DNA of 64,000 bases from Nitrosococcus watsonii C-113 (GTDB lineage: Bacteria; Pseudomonadota; Gammaproteobacteria; Nitrosococcales; Nitrosococcaceae), in the NCBI RefSeq assembly GCF_000143085.1, contig NC_014315.1:991001-1055000 (forward strand), in the 5' to 3' direction. Below the pieces are notes generated by a model that did not search any database, was not told where the DNA came from, and worked only from the letters and a program-made list of their open reading frames with translations. Below are positions 56,280-64,000 of the stretch, piece after piece. A program made the position numbers and the translations under genes. Position 1 is the stretch's first letter. Each line of letters starts with the position of its first letter.

Positions 56280-58358
56280 TCATGAATCCCATGGGGGTTC
56301 CCCATCGGGAATCCGCTCTAGTTGGGTGAGCCAGGCCGTGGCCTCGCTGTCGCTGGGGGCACGGTAGTCGCCACGGGGCGACAAGGAGCCTCCGGAGCCT
56401 ACCTTGGGTCCATTGGGCACACAGCTTCGCTTGAACTGGCTGGATTGGAAAAACCGTTTTAGAAAAACCCCCAGCCAGCGCTTTATGTCAGCCAAGGGGT
56501 ATTGGTTGCGTTGGGTTTCCGGAATGCCAGGCCAGGCGCCGCAAGTCCGATCGTGCCAGGCAGACCAGGCGAGAAAGGCAACTTTAGTGGGATCATAACC
56601 GAACCGTAGGAGGTAATAAAGATGAAAATCCTGGAGTTCGTAGGGTCCGATAACTTCTTCCGAGCGCTGGCCGGGTTGTTCCTTGCTTTTGTGGGGAACC
56701 AGTTCCGGGCTTATGTCGGTTGCCCGTATTTCTTCCAGAATGGCGCTGGCCTCCGGGCTTAATGATTGGTTGCGCGCTACCCAGCCTATAAGATATTGAA
56801 TGAGCGTCTTAGGCACGCTAGCGTTGACATGATAATGGGACATGTGATCCCCGACTCCATAGGTGCACCAGCCCAGCGCTAACTCGCTTAGGTCGCCGGT
56901 CCCGACCACCAGGGCACTATGAAAATTGGCAAGCCGGAATAGATGGCTGGTGCGCTCCCCTGCCTGTACGTTTTCAAAAGTCACGTCATAGACTGGTTCG
57001 CCCTGGGCATAGGGATGGCCCAGGTCCTTTAGCATTTGCAGGCAACTCGGGCGAATGTCGATTTCATGGGCTTGGCACCCCACGGCTGCCATTAACTGCC
57101 GCGCTTGGTTCAAGGTTCGCTCGCTGGTGGCAAAACCAGGCATGGTGTAGGCTAGCACGTGGCGGCGAGGCAGCTTCATACTATCCATTGCGCGGGCGCA
57201 GATGATAAGCGCCTGGGTAGAATCCAGCCCGCCTGAGATGCCAATAACCACTTTATCCGTGTGGGCCGCTTGAAGCCGCTTGACTAAGCCTTGGATTTGG
57301 ATGTCATAGACTTCCTGGCAGCGTCGATCCCGGTTTATGGGATCGCTGGGAACATAGGGAAAACGTTCATAGATTCGCTTGAGGAGCACCGATTCCTGCG
57401 CGGGAAGAGGGGCCGAGAAACGAATGGTCCGGAAGGCCGTTAGCCGATCCCGATGGCGGGCGCGAGACTGGCCAAAGCTATTTTGACGCATCCGATCTTG
57501 TTGCAGGCGGTCCAGGTCGATATCGGCCGAGGCTAGTTGGGAGGTATAGCTGAATCGTTCCGTTTCGGCCAAGCAATCGCCATTCTCATACACCATGCCA
57601 TGGCCATCCCAGGCCAGATCCGTGGTGGATTCCCCGGTCCCGGCGGCGGTGTAGAGGTAGGCGGCCAAACAGCGACTCGATTGGCTATTGGCGAGGAGGC
57701 GACGGTAATCATCTTTACCCACGGTAATATTGGAGGCGGAAAGATTAATGATCACCGTAGCTCCGGCTAAAGCCGCATAGGAAGAAGGGGGGATGGGTGA
57801 CCGCAAATCCTCGCAGATTTCGACATGGAAAGTCAGCAGAGGCTGTTCCGCCACCTGAAACAAGAGATAGCTACCGAAGGGCACCTCCTTCTGGTCACAC
57901 AGATCGATGCACTCCCGCAGGGCGTAATCAGCCGGAGCAAACTGGCGCAGCTCGTAGAACTCCCGGTAATTGGGCACATAGGTTTTAGGCACTACCCCCA
58001 GGAGACGGCCCCGATAAAACACAACAGCGCAGTTGAACAGTAAGTGCTCAACTTGCAGTGGCAAGCCCACGATGCCAATGAGGGGGAGCTGCTTGGAATA
58101 GTTGAGGATTTGACGAAGCCCCTGCTGGCATTCAGCCAATAAAGCTTGTTGCTGGAAGAGATCATCACAGGAGTAGGCGGAAAGCCCCAGTTCCGGGAAG
58201 GCAACCAGCAGGCTATGCTGGTCCGCGGCTTGCCCCAGCAAATCCCTTGTTTTTTGGGCGTTAAAGCTAGGATCAGCGACCCGCAGCTCAGGGACCGCCA
58301 CGGTGGCGCGAATAAAATTGTGATGATAGAGGTTGAAAAAGGTCTCTTGCTTGCTCAT
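56280..58358 (-). CDS. nadE: Glutamine-dependent NAD+ synthetase
   Basis: Two-domain enzyme making NAD+ from deamido-NAD+. N-terminal carbon-nitrogen hydrolase domain with Glu of [11 protein letters not shown], Lys of [15 protein letters not shown] and Cys of [12 protein letters not shown] provides ammonia from glutamine; C-terminal synthetase domain has the PP-loop [15 protein letters not shown] and [16 protein letters not shown]. About 692 aa from ATG 58358 (MSKQETFF); 58373 and 58397 are alternative starts. The size and the extra C-terminal [19 protein letters not shown] segment match the long type of NadE. Confidence 0.93.
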   Translation of the reverse strand: MSKQETFFNLYHHNFIRATVAVPELRVADPSFNAQKTRDLLGQAADQHSLLVAFPELGLSAYSCDDLFQQQALLAECQQGLRQILNYSKQLPLIGIVGLPLQVEHLLFNCAVVFYRGRLLGVVPKTYVPNYREFYELRQFAPADYALRECIDLCDQKEVPFGSYLLFQVAEQPLLTFHVEICEDLRSPIPPSSYAALAGATVIINLSASNITVGKDDYRRLLANSQSSRCLAAYLYTAAGTGESTTDLAWDGHGMVYENGDCLAETERFSYTSQLASADIDLDRLQQDRMRQNSFGQSRARHRDRLTAFRTIRFSAPLPAQESVLLKRIYERFPYVPSDPINRDRRCQEVYDIQIQGLVKRLQAAHTDKVVIGISGGLDSTQALIICARAMDSMKLPRRHVLAYTMPGFATSERTLNQARQLMAAVGCQAHEIDIRPSCLQMLKDLGHPYAQGEPVYDVTFENVQAGERTSHLFRLANFHSALVVGTGDLSELALGWCTYGVGDHMSHYHVNASVPKTLIQYLIGWVARNQSLSPEASAILEEIRATDISPELVPHKSKEQPGQRSEEVIGPYELQDFHLYYLLRFGYDPTKVAFLAWSAWHDRTCGAWPGIPETQRNQYPLADIKRWLGVFLKRFFQSSQFKRSCVPNGPKVGSGGSLSPRGDYRAPSDSEATAWLTQLERIPDGEPPWDS

Positions 58359-58397
58359 GTTTTTATTGGCCATGCTGGGAGATCCTGCAAAATTCAA

Positions 58398-58769
58398 GTT
58401 TATTGTGCCACGCCCATGCCTCTAAGTAATCCCGCGAATCACGGCTGATCTGATGGTTCATGTCATTAGATTTTATCCTGATTCGAGAAACAGCCAAGAG
58501 GCTGGCGGCTAAGAGGCCACGCATTAGCGCTATTTAGCTCAGGCTGCCGTAGCCATGTTCGCCCAACCGCGCCGGGGCTTTTGGTAATGGATTTTTGATT
58601 CATGATGTGCTTTGCTTAGCAAAGACCTGGCGCATCCCGTGGTAAGTTCGGCGGCTGGCCTCCTGGGCCATATCATGAGCAATTGGGGCCACCGTCAGTA
58701 TGCCGTGGTTCCGCTACCTGAGTTGGCTGTGAACAATGGACATGATTCATGACTCAATAGGAGATTTCC
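58398..58769. other. Intergenic region nadE-FG-GAP array, 372 nt
   Basis: No intact gene. A plus-strand frame is open from 58606 to the TGA at 58750-58752 and has protein-like composition (AHPVVSSAAGLLGHIMSNWG) but no start codon fitting a gene, so it may be a relic. A palindrome CTTTGC-TTA-GCAAAG lies at 58610-58624. The last 20 nt (ACTCAATAGGAGA then CCATG) copy the junction between later genes of the array. Confidence 0.45.
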
Positions 58770-60812
58770 ATGAACAACCAAGTTAACCCCACTTCTTTTC
58801 CCGTTCCGTGTCGCCCTGATTCCACGGTGAAATTCTCCGCCGCTGTGCCTCGCACCGTGGCGCTGCGGCCTTTGGCGGTGGCCCTTCGCCGGGTGCTGGG
58901 CGGAGGGTTGCTGGCGGCGGGCCTGATGGGTCCGGCCCTGGGGCAAAGCCTGGGCACGGTCTTGAGCCCGGCTCAGGTCCCCAATCAGAGCAAGAGCCTG
59001 GATCTATCCACTCTGGATGGCAGCAATGGTTTTACGCTCAACGGTATTGCAGTTGGTGATCGCTCGGGCTGGTCAGTGAGCGGAGCGGGGGATGTGAATG
59101 GGGACGGGATCGATGACTTTCTGATTGGTGCACCTTATGCCGACCCCAATGGCGCTGGCCAAAGCTACGTGGTGTTTGGAACCAACGGAGGGTTTCCTGC
59201 GGCGCTGGATCTCTCTGCCCTGGATGGGAGCAATGGCTTTATGATCAACGGCATTGCGGCCGGTGATAGCTCGGGCTCCTCGGTGAGCGGCGCGGGGGAT
59301 GTGAATGGGGATGGGATTGATGACCTGGTGATTGGCGCACCCTGGGCCGACCCCGGCGGGCGCGATAATGCGGGCCAGAGCTACGTGGTATTTGGGAACA
59401 GCGCGGGCCTTCCCGCGACAGTGGAGTTGTCTGCCCTGAATGGCAGCAATGGTTTTGCGCTCAACGGTATTGCGGTTGATGATCGCTCGGGCTGGTCGGT
59501 GAGTGGTGCGGGGGATGTCAATGGCGATGGGGTCGATGACATCATCCTCGGCGCGCCCAATGCCGACCTCAATAGTGTTGATAGAGCAGGCCAGAGTTAC
59601 GTGGTATTTGGGACCAACGGAGGGTTTCCCGCGGCGCTGGAATTGTCCGCTTTGGATGGCGGCAATGGCTTTATGATCAACGGTATTGCGGTTGATGATC
59701 ACTCGGGCCGGTCGGTGAGCGGGGCGGAGGATGTCAATGGCGATGGGGTCGATGACATCATCCTCGGCGCGCCCGGCACTAGCTGGAGCTACGTAGTGTT
59801 TGGCACGAGCACGGGGTTTCCCGCCGTGCTGGAGCTTTCCGATCTGGATGGCGACAATGGCTTTGTGCTCAACGGCATTGAAGTCTATGACTTCTCAGTT
59901 CTCTCGGTGAGCGGGGCGGGGGATGTCAATGGCGATGGGATCGATGACATCGTGATTGGCCAAGCCGGTTTCAGCGGCTATTCAGGCCTGAGTTACGTAG
60001 TGTTTGGGACGAATGCGGGATTTCCTGCGGCGGTGGATCTCTCCGCTCTGGATGGCAGTAACGGCTTTGTGCTTGGCAGCACGCTCACCGGTTCCCGTAC
60101 GGGCTTTTCGGTGAGCGGTGCGGGGGATGTGAATGGGGACGGGTTCGATGATCTTCTGGTTGGCGCCCCCGGTACTTACCCCTTTGAAGGCGACTCGCTG
60201 GGTTATAGCTACGTGGTATTTGGAGCGAGTACCTTTCCCTCGGCAATACTTCTCCCCTATGATTTGGATGGTAGCAACGGCTTTATCATCAACGGCACTG
60301 AGCTCGGTGACCGTTTGGGCCACTCGGTAGGTGGAGTGGGTGATGTCAATGGCGATGGGGTCGATGACATCATCCTCGGCGCACCTAGCGCCAGCCCCAA
60401 CGGCGAGAATTCGGGCCAAAGCTACGTAGTATTTGGGACACCCTCGGTCGGTGGTCCGGCGGTTTTGCTCAAGGGGCTGATTGCCGAGGTGGAAGCGCTA
60501 GATCTGCCGGCAGGGCTTGAACACTGGCTGGCTAGGCCGCTTAAAAGGGCCGAGAAGAAGCTGGATGAGGGCGAGGTGGCCAAGGCGCTCTACAAGGTGG
60601 TGGGGTTTATCCAGCGGGCGAGGGTGCTGCGGCAATACGGGATACTGCCGGCGGACGAAGCCAACGCCCTCATTGCCCAAGCCAAGACTATCATCAAGGC
60701 GCTGCTGGACTTGCCGGAGCTCTCGCGTGTTGCCGCCACGGATCTTCTTCCCGCCGACCTGATCCCCAGTGACGGGCCGGTACCGGCAGGTCCTCCTGCC
60801 ACTACTCAATAG
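58770..60812 (+). CDS. Secreted FG-GAP (integrin alpha-type) beta-propeller protein, copy 1 (680 aa)
   Basis: Unusually long N-region (about 40 residues) before a signal-like stretch ALRRVLGGGLLAAGLMGPALG with cleavage likely after GQ (about residue 59). Then seven FG-GAP repeats of roughly 65-75 residues, each with a Ca2+ loop of the type GDVNGDGIDD followed by IGAP and a SYVVFGT strand, which should close a seven-bladed propeller. Residues about 570-655 form a helical domain (KGLIAEVEALDLPAGLEHWL ... IIKALLDLPEL, split here) resembling FIMAH. The end is Pro/Gly-rich with no anchor. SD TAGGAGA. First of three tandem paralogues. Probably secreted or periplasmic, with adhesion or surface binding inferred from the fold. 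Confidence 0.85.
   Translation: MNNQVNPTSFPVPCRPDSTVKFSAAVPRTVALRPLAVALRRVLGGGLLAAGLMGPALGQSLGTVLSPAQVPNQSKSLDLSTLDGSNGFTLNGIAVGDRSGWSVSGAGDVNGDGIDDFLIGAPYADPNGAGQSYVVFGTNGGFPAALDLSALDGSNGFMINGIAAGDSSGSSVSGAGDVNGDGIDDLVIGAPWADPGGRDNAGQSYVVFGNSAGLPATVELSALNGSNGFALNGIAVDDRSGWSVSGAGDVNGDGVDDIILGAPNADLNSVDRAGQSYVVFGTNGGFPAALELSALDGGNGFMINGIAVDDHSGRSVSGAEDVNGDGVDDIILGAPGTSWSYVVFGTSTGFPAVLELSDLDGDNGFVLNGIEVYDFSVLSVSGAGDVNGDGIDDIVIGQAGFSGYSGLSYVVFGTNAGFPAAVDLSALDGSNGFVLGSTLTGSRTGFSVSGAGDVNGDGFDDLLVGAPGTYPFEGDSLGYSYVVFGASTFPSAILLPYDLDGSNGFIINGTELGDRLGHSVGGVGDVNGDGVDDIILGAPSASPNGENSGQSYVVFGTPSVGGPAVLLKGLIAEVEALDLPAGLEHWLARPLKRAEKKLDEGEVAKALYKVVGFIQRARVLRQYGILPADEANALIAQAKTIIKALLDLPELSRVAATDLLPADLIPSDGPVPAGPPATTQ
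60452..60812 (+). repeat. C-terminal (FIMAH-like) DNA block, copy 1
   Basis: About 360 nt encoding the last 120 residues of the first FG-GAP protein. It is repeated with few mismatches at 62470-62830, an offset of 2018 nt. The identity is much higher than in the blade regions between, suggesting recent duplication or gene conversion. Confidence 0.8.
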
Positions 60813-60823
60813 GAGACACTACC

Positions 60824-62830
60824 ATGCACGATAATAAAGCTACTTTTACTTCTTGTTCCGTTTCAAGCCGCTCTGATTCACAGAGCTCTACTCATCCACC
60901 TCGTGCCCTTGCGCCGCGGCCTTTGGCGGTGGCGCTTCGCCGGGTGCTGGGTGGAGGGTTGCTGGCGGCGGGGTTGATGGGTCCGGCCCTGGGGCAAAGC
61001 CCGGGCCCGGACTTAAGCCCGGCTCCGGCCCCGAGTCAGAGCAAAAGCTTGGATTTGTCCACCCTGGATGGGAGCAACGGCTTTACCATTAATGGTAGAG
61101 GCTCCTCGGTGAGTGGGGCGGGAGATGTGAATGGAGACGGGTTCAATGATATTGTGATTGGCGCATCCAGCGCTAGCCCCAATGGCGAGAATTCGGGCCA
61201 GAGCTACGTGGTGTTTGGAACCAATGGAGGGTTTCCCTCGACGCTGGAACTCTCCGCTCTGGATGGCAGCAATGGCTTTATCATCAACGGCATTGCAGCC
61301 GGTGACTACTCGGGCATCTCGGTGAGCGGGGCAGGGGATGTGAATGGGGACGGGTTCGATGACCTGGTGATTGGCGCGCCTAGCGCCAGCCCCAACATCG
61401 ACCATTCAGGCCAGAGCTACGTGGTGTTTGGAACCAATGGAGGGTTTCCCTCGACGCTGGAACTCTCCGCTCTGGATGGCAGCAATGGCTTTATGATCAA
61501 TGGCATTGCGGCCGGCGACTCCTCGGGTTCCTCGGTGAGTGGGGCGGGAGATGTGAATGGAGACGGGTTCGATGATATTGTGATTGGCGCGTATGGCGCC
61601 CGACTCGATAGTGATCAATCGGGCCAGAGCTACCTGGTGTTTGGGGCCAGCGGGGGTTTTCCCGCAGTGGTGGAACTGTCCGCCCTGGATGACAGCAACG
61701 GCTTTATCATCAACAACATCGGGCGCTATGATTATTCAGCTCTGTCGGTAAGCGGCGCGGGGGATGTGGATAACGATGGGTTTGGTGATGTCCTTATCGG
61801 CATACGCAATTTAGTTGGCGACGGAGGGGTAGATGTGGGCGGCGGAACCTACGTGATATTTGGAGGCAGTAGTGGATTCGGTAACGTAGTCCTCATCGAT
61901 CCATCCTATTATCCTGACGATATTTTAGTGAGTGGGGCGGGGGATGTAAATGGGGATGGAGTCGATGACTTTGTGATTGGTGCGCCTGGCGTCCCTCCTT
62001 ACAGCTCCTATTCGGGCCGGAGCTATGTGGTATTTGGGACAAGTGGGGGTGGCTTGCCGACGGATCTCTCCACCCTCGATGGGAGTAATGGCTTTACCAT
62101 CGATGGTATTCCGATTAATCCCAGCAGCGGCGCGGTATGGTCGTCGGTGAGTGGTGCGGGAGATGTGAACGGGGACGGGCTCGATGACATTTTGATTGGC
62201 GCGCCTGGCGCTAGCCCCAACGGCACATGGTCGGGCCAGAGTTATGTGGTGTTTGGGACGGATGGGGGGTTTCCCGCGGCGCTGGATCTCTCTGCCCTGG
62301 ATGGCAGTAACGGTTTTATCATGAATGGTATTGCGGCCGGTGACTCTTTGGGTGATTCGGTGAGTGGGGTGGGAGATGTGAATGGAGATGGAGTCGATGA
62401 CTTTCTGATTAATGCGCCTGGTGCCGGCGATTCAGGCCAGAGCTACGTAGTGTTTGGGGTGGCCTCGGGGGGACCAGCGGTTTTGCTCAAGGGACTGGTT
62501 GCCGAGGTGGAAGCGCTAGATCTGCCGGCGGGGCTTGAACACTGGCTGGCCAGGCCGCTTAAAAGGGCCGAGAAGAAGCTGGCCCAGGGCGAGGTAGCCA
62601 AGGCGCTCTACAAGGTGGTGGGTTTTATCCAGCGGGCGAGGGTGCTGCGGCAATACGGGATACTGCCGGCGGCCGAGGCCAACGCTCTGATTGCCCAGGC
62701 CAAGACTATTATCAAGGCGCTGCTGGACTTGCCGGAGCTCTCGGGCGTTGCCGCCGCGGATCGTCTTCCCGCCGACCTGATCCCCAGTGACGGGCTGGTA
62801 CCGGCAGGACCTCCCGCCGCCACCCGGTAG
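60824..62830 (+). CDS. Secreted FG-GAP beta-propeller protein, copy 2 (668 aa)
   Basis: Same plan as copy 1: 40-residue Ser/Thr-rich N-region, Arg39-Arg40 before the hydrophobic LGGGLLAAGLMGPALGQ stretch, seven FG-GAP blades and the FIMAH-like C-terminal domain, nearly identical to that of copy 1. Blade 1 is shortened (NGRGSSVSG in place of the longer loop) and blade 4 is divergent (GDVDNDGFGDV), with a shorter blade 5. It begins 11 nt after copy 1 and its SD (TAGGAG) overlaps the previous stop codon. Blade loops differ more between copies than the end domains do. Confidence 0.85.
   Translation: MHDNKATFTSCSVSSRSDSQSSTHPPRALAPRPLAVALRRVLGGGLLAAGLMGPALGQSPGPDLSPAPAPSQSKSLDLSTLDGSNGFTINGRGSSVSGAGDVNGDGFNDIVIGASSASPNGENSGQSYVVFGTNGGFPSTLELSALDGSNGFIINGIAAGDYSGISVSGAGDVNGDGFDDLVIGAPSASPNIDHSGQSYVVFGTNGGFPSTLELSALDGSNGFMINGIAAGDSSGSSVSGAGDVNGDGFDDIVIGAYGARLDSDQSGQSYLVFGASGGFPAVVELSALDDSNGFIINNIGRYDYSALSVSGAGDVDNDGFGDVLIGIRNLVGDGGVDVGGGTYVIFGGSSGFGNVVLIDPSYYPDDILVSGAGDVNGDGVDDFVIGAPGVPPYSSYSGRSYVVFGTSGGGLPTDLSTLDGSNGFTIDGIPINPSSGAVWSSVSGAGDVNGDGLDDILIGAPGASPNGTWSGQSYVVFGTDGGFPAALDLSALDGSNGFIMNGIAAGDSLGDSVSGVGDVNGDGVDDFLINAPGAGDSGQSYVVFGVASGGPAVLLKGLVAEVEALDLPAGLEHWLARPLKRAEKKLAQGEVAKALYKVVGFIQRARVLRQYGILPAAEANALIAQAKTIIKALLDLPELSGVAAADRLPADLIPSDGLVPAGPPAATR
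62470..62830 (+). repeat. C-terminal (FIMAH-like) DNA block, copy 2
   Basis: Second copy of the block at 60452-60812, at the end of the second FG-GAP gene. Differences include Ala-Gln for Asp-Glu after KKL and a few synonymous changes. Confidence 0.8.
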
Positions 62831-62841
62831 GAGAAATTTCC

Positions 62842-64000
62842 ATGAACGATAACAAAGCTACTTTTACTTCTCGTCCCGTTTCAAGCCGCTCTGATTCACA
62901 GATCTCTACTCATCCACCTCGCGCCCTTGCGCCGCGGCCTTTGGCGGTGGCGCTTCGCCGGGTGCTGGGTGGAGGGTTGTTGGCGGCGGGCCTGATGAAC
63001 CCGGCCCTGGGGCAGAGCCTAAGCCTGGAGCTTTCCGATCTGGATGGCAGCAACGGCTTTGCACTCAATGGCATCGGACCCGGTGATTCCTTGGGCGATT
63101 CGGTGAGTGGTGCGGGGGATATGAACGGCGATGGGTTCGATGATCTGGTGATTGGCGCACCCGATGCCAGCCCCAACGGTGTTAGCGGAGCAGGCCAGAG
63201 CTATGTGGTGTTCGGGACCAGCGGGAGATTTCCCGCAAGTCTGGATCTGTCCACTTTGGATGGTGGTAACGGTTTTATCGTCAACGGCATCGCGGCCTTT
63301 GATGGCTCGGGCCGGTCGGTGAGTGGTGCGGGGGATATAAACGGCGATGGATTTGATGATCTGGTGATTGGCGCGCCTGATGCCAGTCCCGACGGTGTTA
63401 GCGGAGCGGGCCAGAGCTATGTGGTGTTTGGGACTAGCGGCGGTTTTCCCGTAAGTCTGGATCTGTCCACTTTGGATGGCGGCAATGGCTTTATCATCAA
63501 TGGCGTTGCGGCTGCTGATCACTCGGGCCGCTCGGTAAGCGGAGCGGGAGATGTGAACGGCGACGGGTTTGATGACCTGGTAATTGGCGCGCCCAGCGCC
63601 GACCCCAATGGTAGCCGTTCGGGCCAGAGCTACGTGGTGTTTGGGACGAATACGGGCTTTCCAGCCGCGCTAGAACTCACCGCCCTGGATGGAAGTAACG
63701 GCTTTGCGCTCAATGGTATCGCGGCCTTTGACGGTTCAGGCTGGTCAGTGAGCGGAGCGGGGGATGTGAACGGCGATGGGTTTGATGACCTGGTGATTGG
63801 CGCGCCTGCTGCCGGCTCCCCCTTTGCTCCTCCCTTTCGTCCCCATGGCAGCGGTTCGGGCCAGAGCTATGTAGTGTTTGGGACGGGCGGGGGTTTTCCC
63901 GCAGCAGTGGAGTTATCCGCCCTGGATGGGAGTAATGGTTTTTCGCTCAACGGCATCGCGGCCTATGATAACGCAGGCTCTTCGGTGAGCGGCGCGGGGG
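62842..64000 (+). CDS. Secreted FG-GAP beta-propeller protein, copy 3 (partial, runs off window)
   Basis: Open from ATG 62842 to the window end without stop (386 codons). N-terminus nearly identical to copy 2 (MNDNKATFTS, then the LRRVLGGGLLAAG signal with LMNPALG), followed directly by propeller blades. Four complete Ca2+ loops (GDMNGDGFDD, GDINGDGFDD, GDVNGDGFDD twice) and the start of a fifth are present. Blade 4 has a Pro-rich loop insertion (SPFAPPFRPHG). SD TAGGAGA, stop of copy 2 in the same bases, 11-nt spacing. The FIMAH-like domain is expected beyond the window. Confidence 0.8.
   Translation, partial: MNDNKATFTSRPVSSRSDSQISTHPPRALAPRPLAVALRRVLGGGLLAAGLMNPALGQSLSLELSDLDGSNGFALNGIGPGDSLGDSVSGAGDMNGDGFDDLVIGAPDASPNGVSGAGQSYVVFGTSGRFPASLDLSTLDGGNGFIVNGIAAFDGSGRSVSGAGDINGDGFDDLVIGAPDASPDGVSGAGQSYVVFGTSGGFPVSLDLSTLDGGNGFIINGVAAADHSGRSVSGAGDVNGDGFDDLVIGAPSADPNGSRSGQSYVVFGTNTGFPAALELTALDGSNGFALNGIAAFDGSGWSVSGAGDVNGDGFDDLVIGAPAAGSPFAPPFRPHGSGSGQSYVVFGTGGGFPAAVELSALDGSNGFSLNGIAAYDNAGSSVSGAG

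Larger units (their letters stand above)
58863..63010 (+). repeat. Near-identical signal-peptide block repeated in three FG-GAP genes
   Basis: A GC-rich block of about 75-80 nt encoding RPLAVALRRVLGGGLLAAGLM recurs almost unchanged at about 58863-58930, 60915-60990 and 62932-63005. With the C-terminal blocks at 60452-60812 and 62470-62830 (copies 1 and 2), it marks a tandem duplication with the conserved ends able to recombine. Confidence 0.75.

Noticed and set aside
59073-63522. Several minus-strand frames opposite the FG-GAP genes (for example 59073-59702, 59982-60419, 61013-61405, 63019-63522)
   Set aside because: Their translations repeat with the same period as the blades on the plus strand, and no ribosome sites or families were seen.

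Overview
The window reads as chromosomal DNA of a gammaproteobacterium. Three things point there: the block tRNA-fMet, rimP, nusA, infB, rbfA, truB, rpsO, pnp in the same order as the E. coli metY operon; a bioB-F-H-C-D biotin cluster; and a FabA whose catalytic His and Asp sit at the E. coli positions 70 and 84. The overall flavour of the proteins resembles Chromatiales and in particular the ammonia oxidiser Nitrosococcus, but that is from memory and not from a search. No phage, IS element or CRISPR array is visible.

Layout. 1-6550: end of a GldG-type ABC transporter operon with a DUF4340 protein, a DegP/DegQ periplasmic protease, a small thiamine-binding-like protein framed by two copies of the same GC hairpin, and a DUF2333 protein on the minus strand. 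6550-11620: an A+T-rich stretch with an HTTM-DCC membrane protein and a lipoprotein, then an NhaC-type antiporter and a broken VTT/TVP38 membrane protein gene. 11635-18990: an EEP phosphatase/nuclease, a RibD-C reductase, a small coiled-coil ORF, a Ca2+-type P-ATPase, a class V aminotransferase and a chorismatase (FkbO/Hyg5/XanB2 type). 19029-23200, minus strand: dapE, dapD, dapC and a DUF815 ATPase.

23470-32350 is the translation/RNA operon, beginning with the initiator tRNA and its own promoter and carrying two terminator-like hairpins ahead of rimP. Then come glgP, a DUF1631 protein, fabA, a ferritin-like DUF455 protein and a pyruvate dehydrogenase operon (pdhA, pdhB and one polypeptide that fuses E2 and E3). 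43977-49500 holds argG, a secretin-domain periplasmic protein, purB, a protein with a degenerate receiver domain and a decayed ada gene. 49745-55160 holds comF divergent from bioBFHCD, which lacks bioA. Between bioD and an orphan mlaC lies a putative sigma-54 promoter followed about 85 nt later by a strong terminator, a possible small RNA gene. nadE follows on the minus strand.

58770-64000 is a tandem array of three related secreted FG-GAP beta-propeller genes, the last cut by the window end. The two complete ones each show seven Ca2+-loop blades plus a C-terminal helical domain resembling FIMAH. The array shares near-identical end blocks and a repeated stop/Shine-Dalgarno junction, so it looks recently amplified.

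The most interesting leads are the sigma-54 small RNA candidate, the FG-GAP array, the E2-E3 fusion with an Asn in place of the usual E2 catalytic Asp, and the hairpins between tRNA-fMet and rimP.
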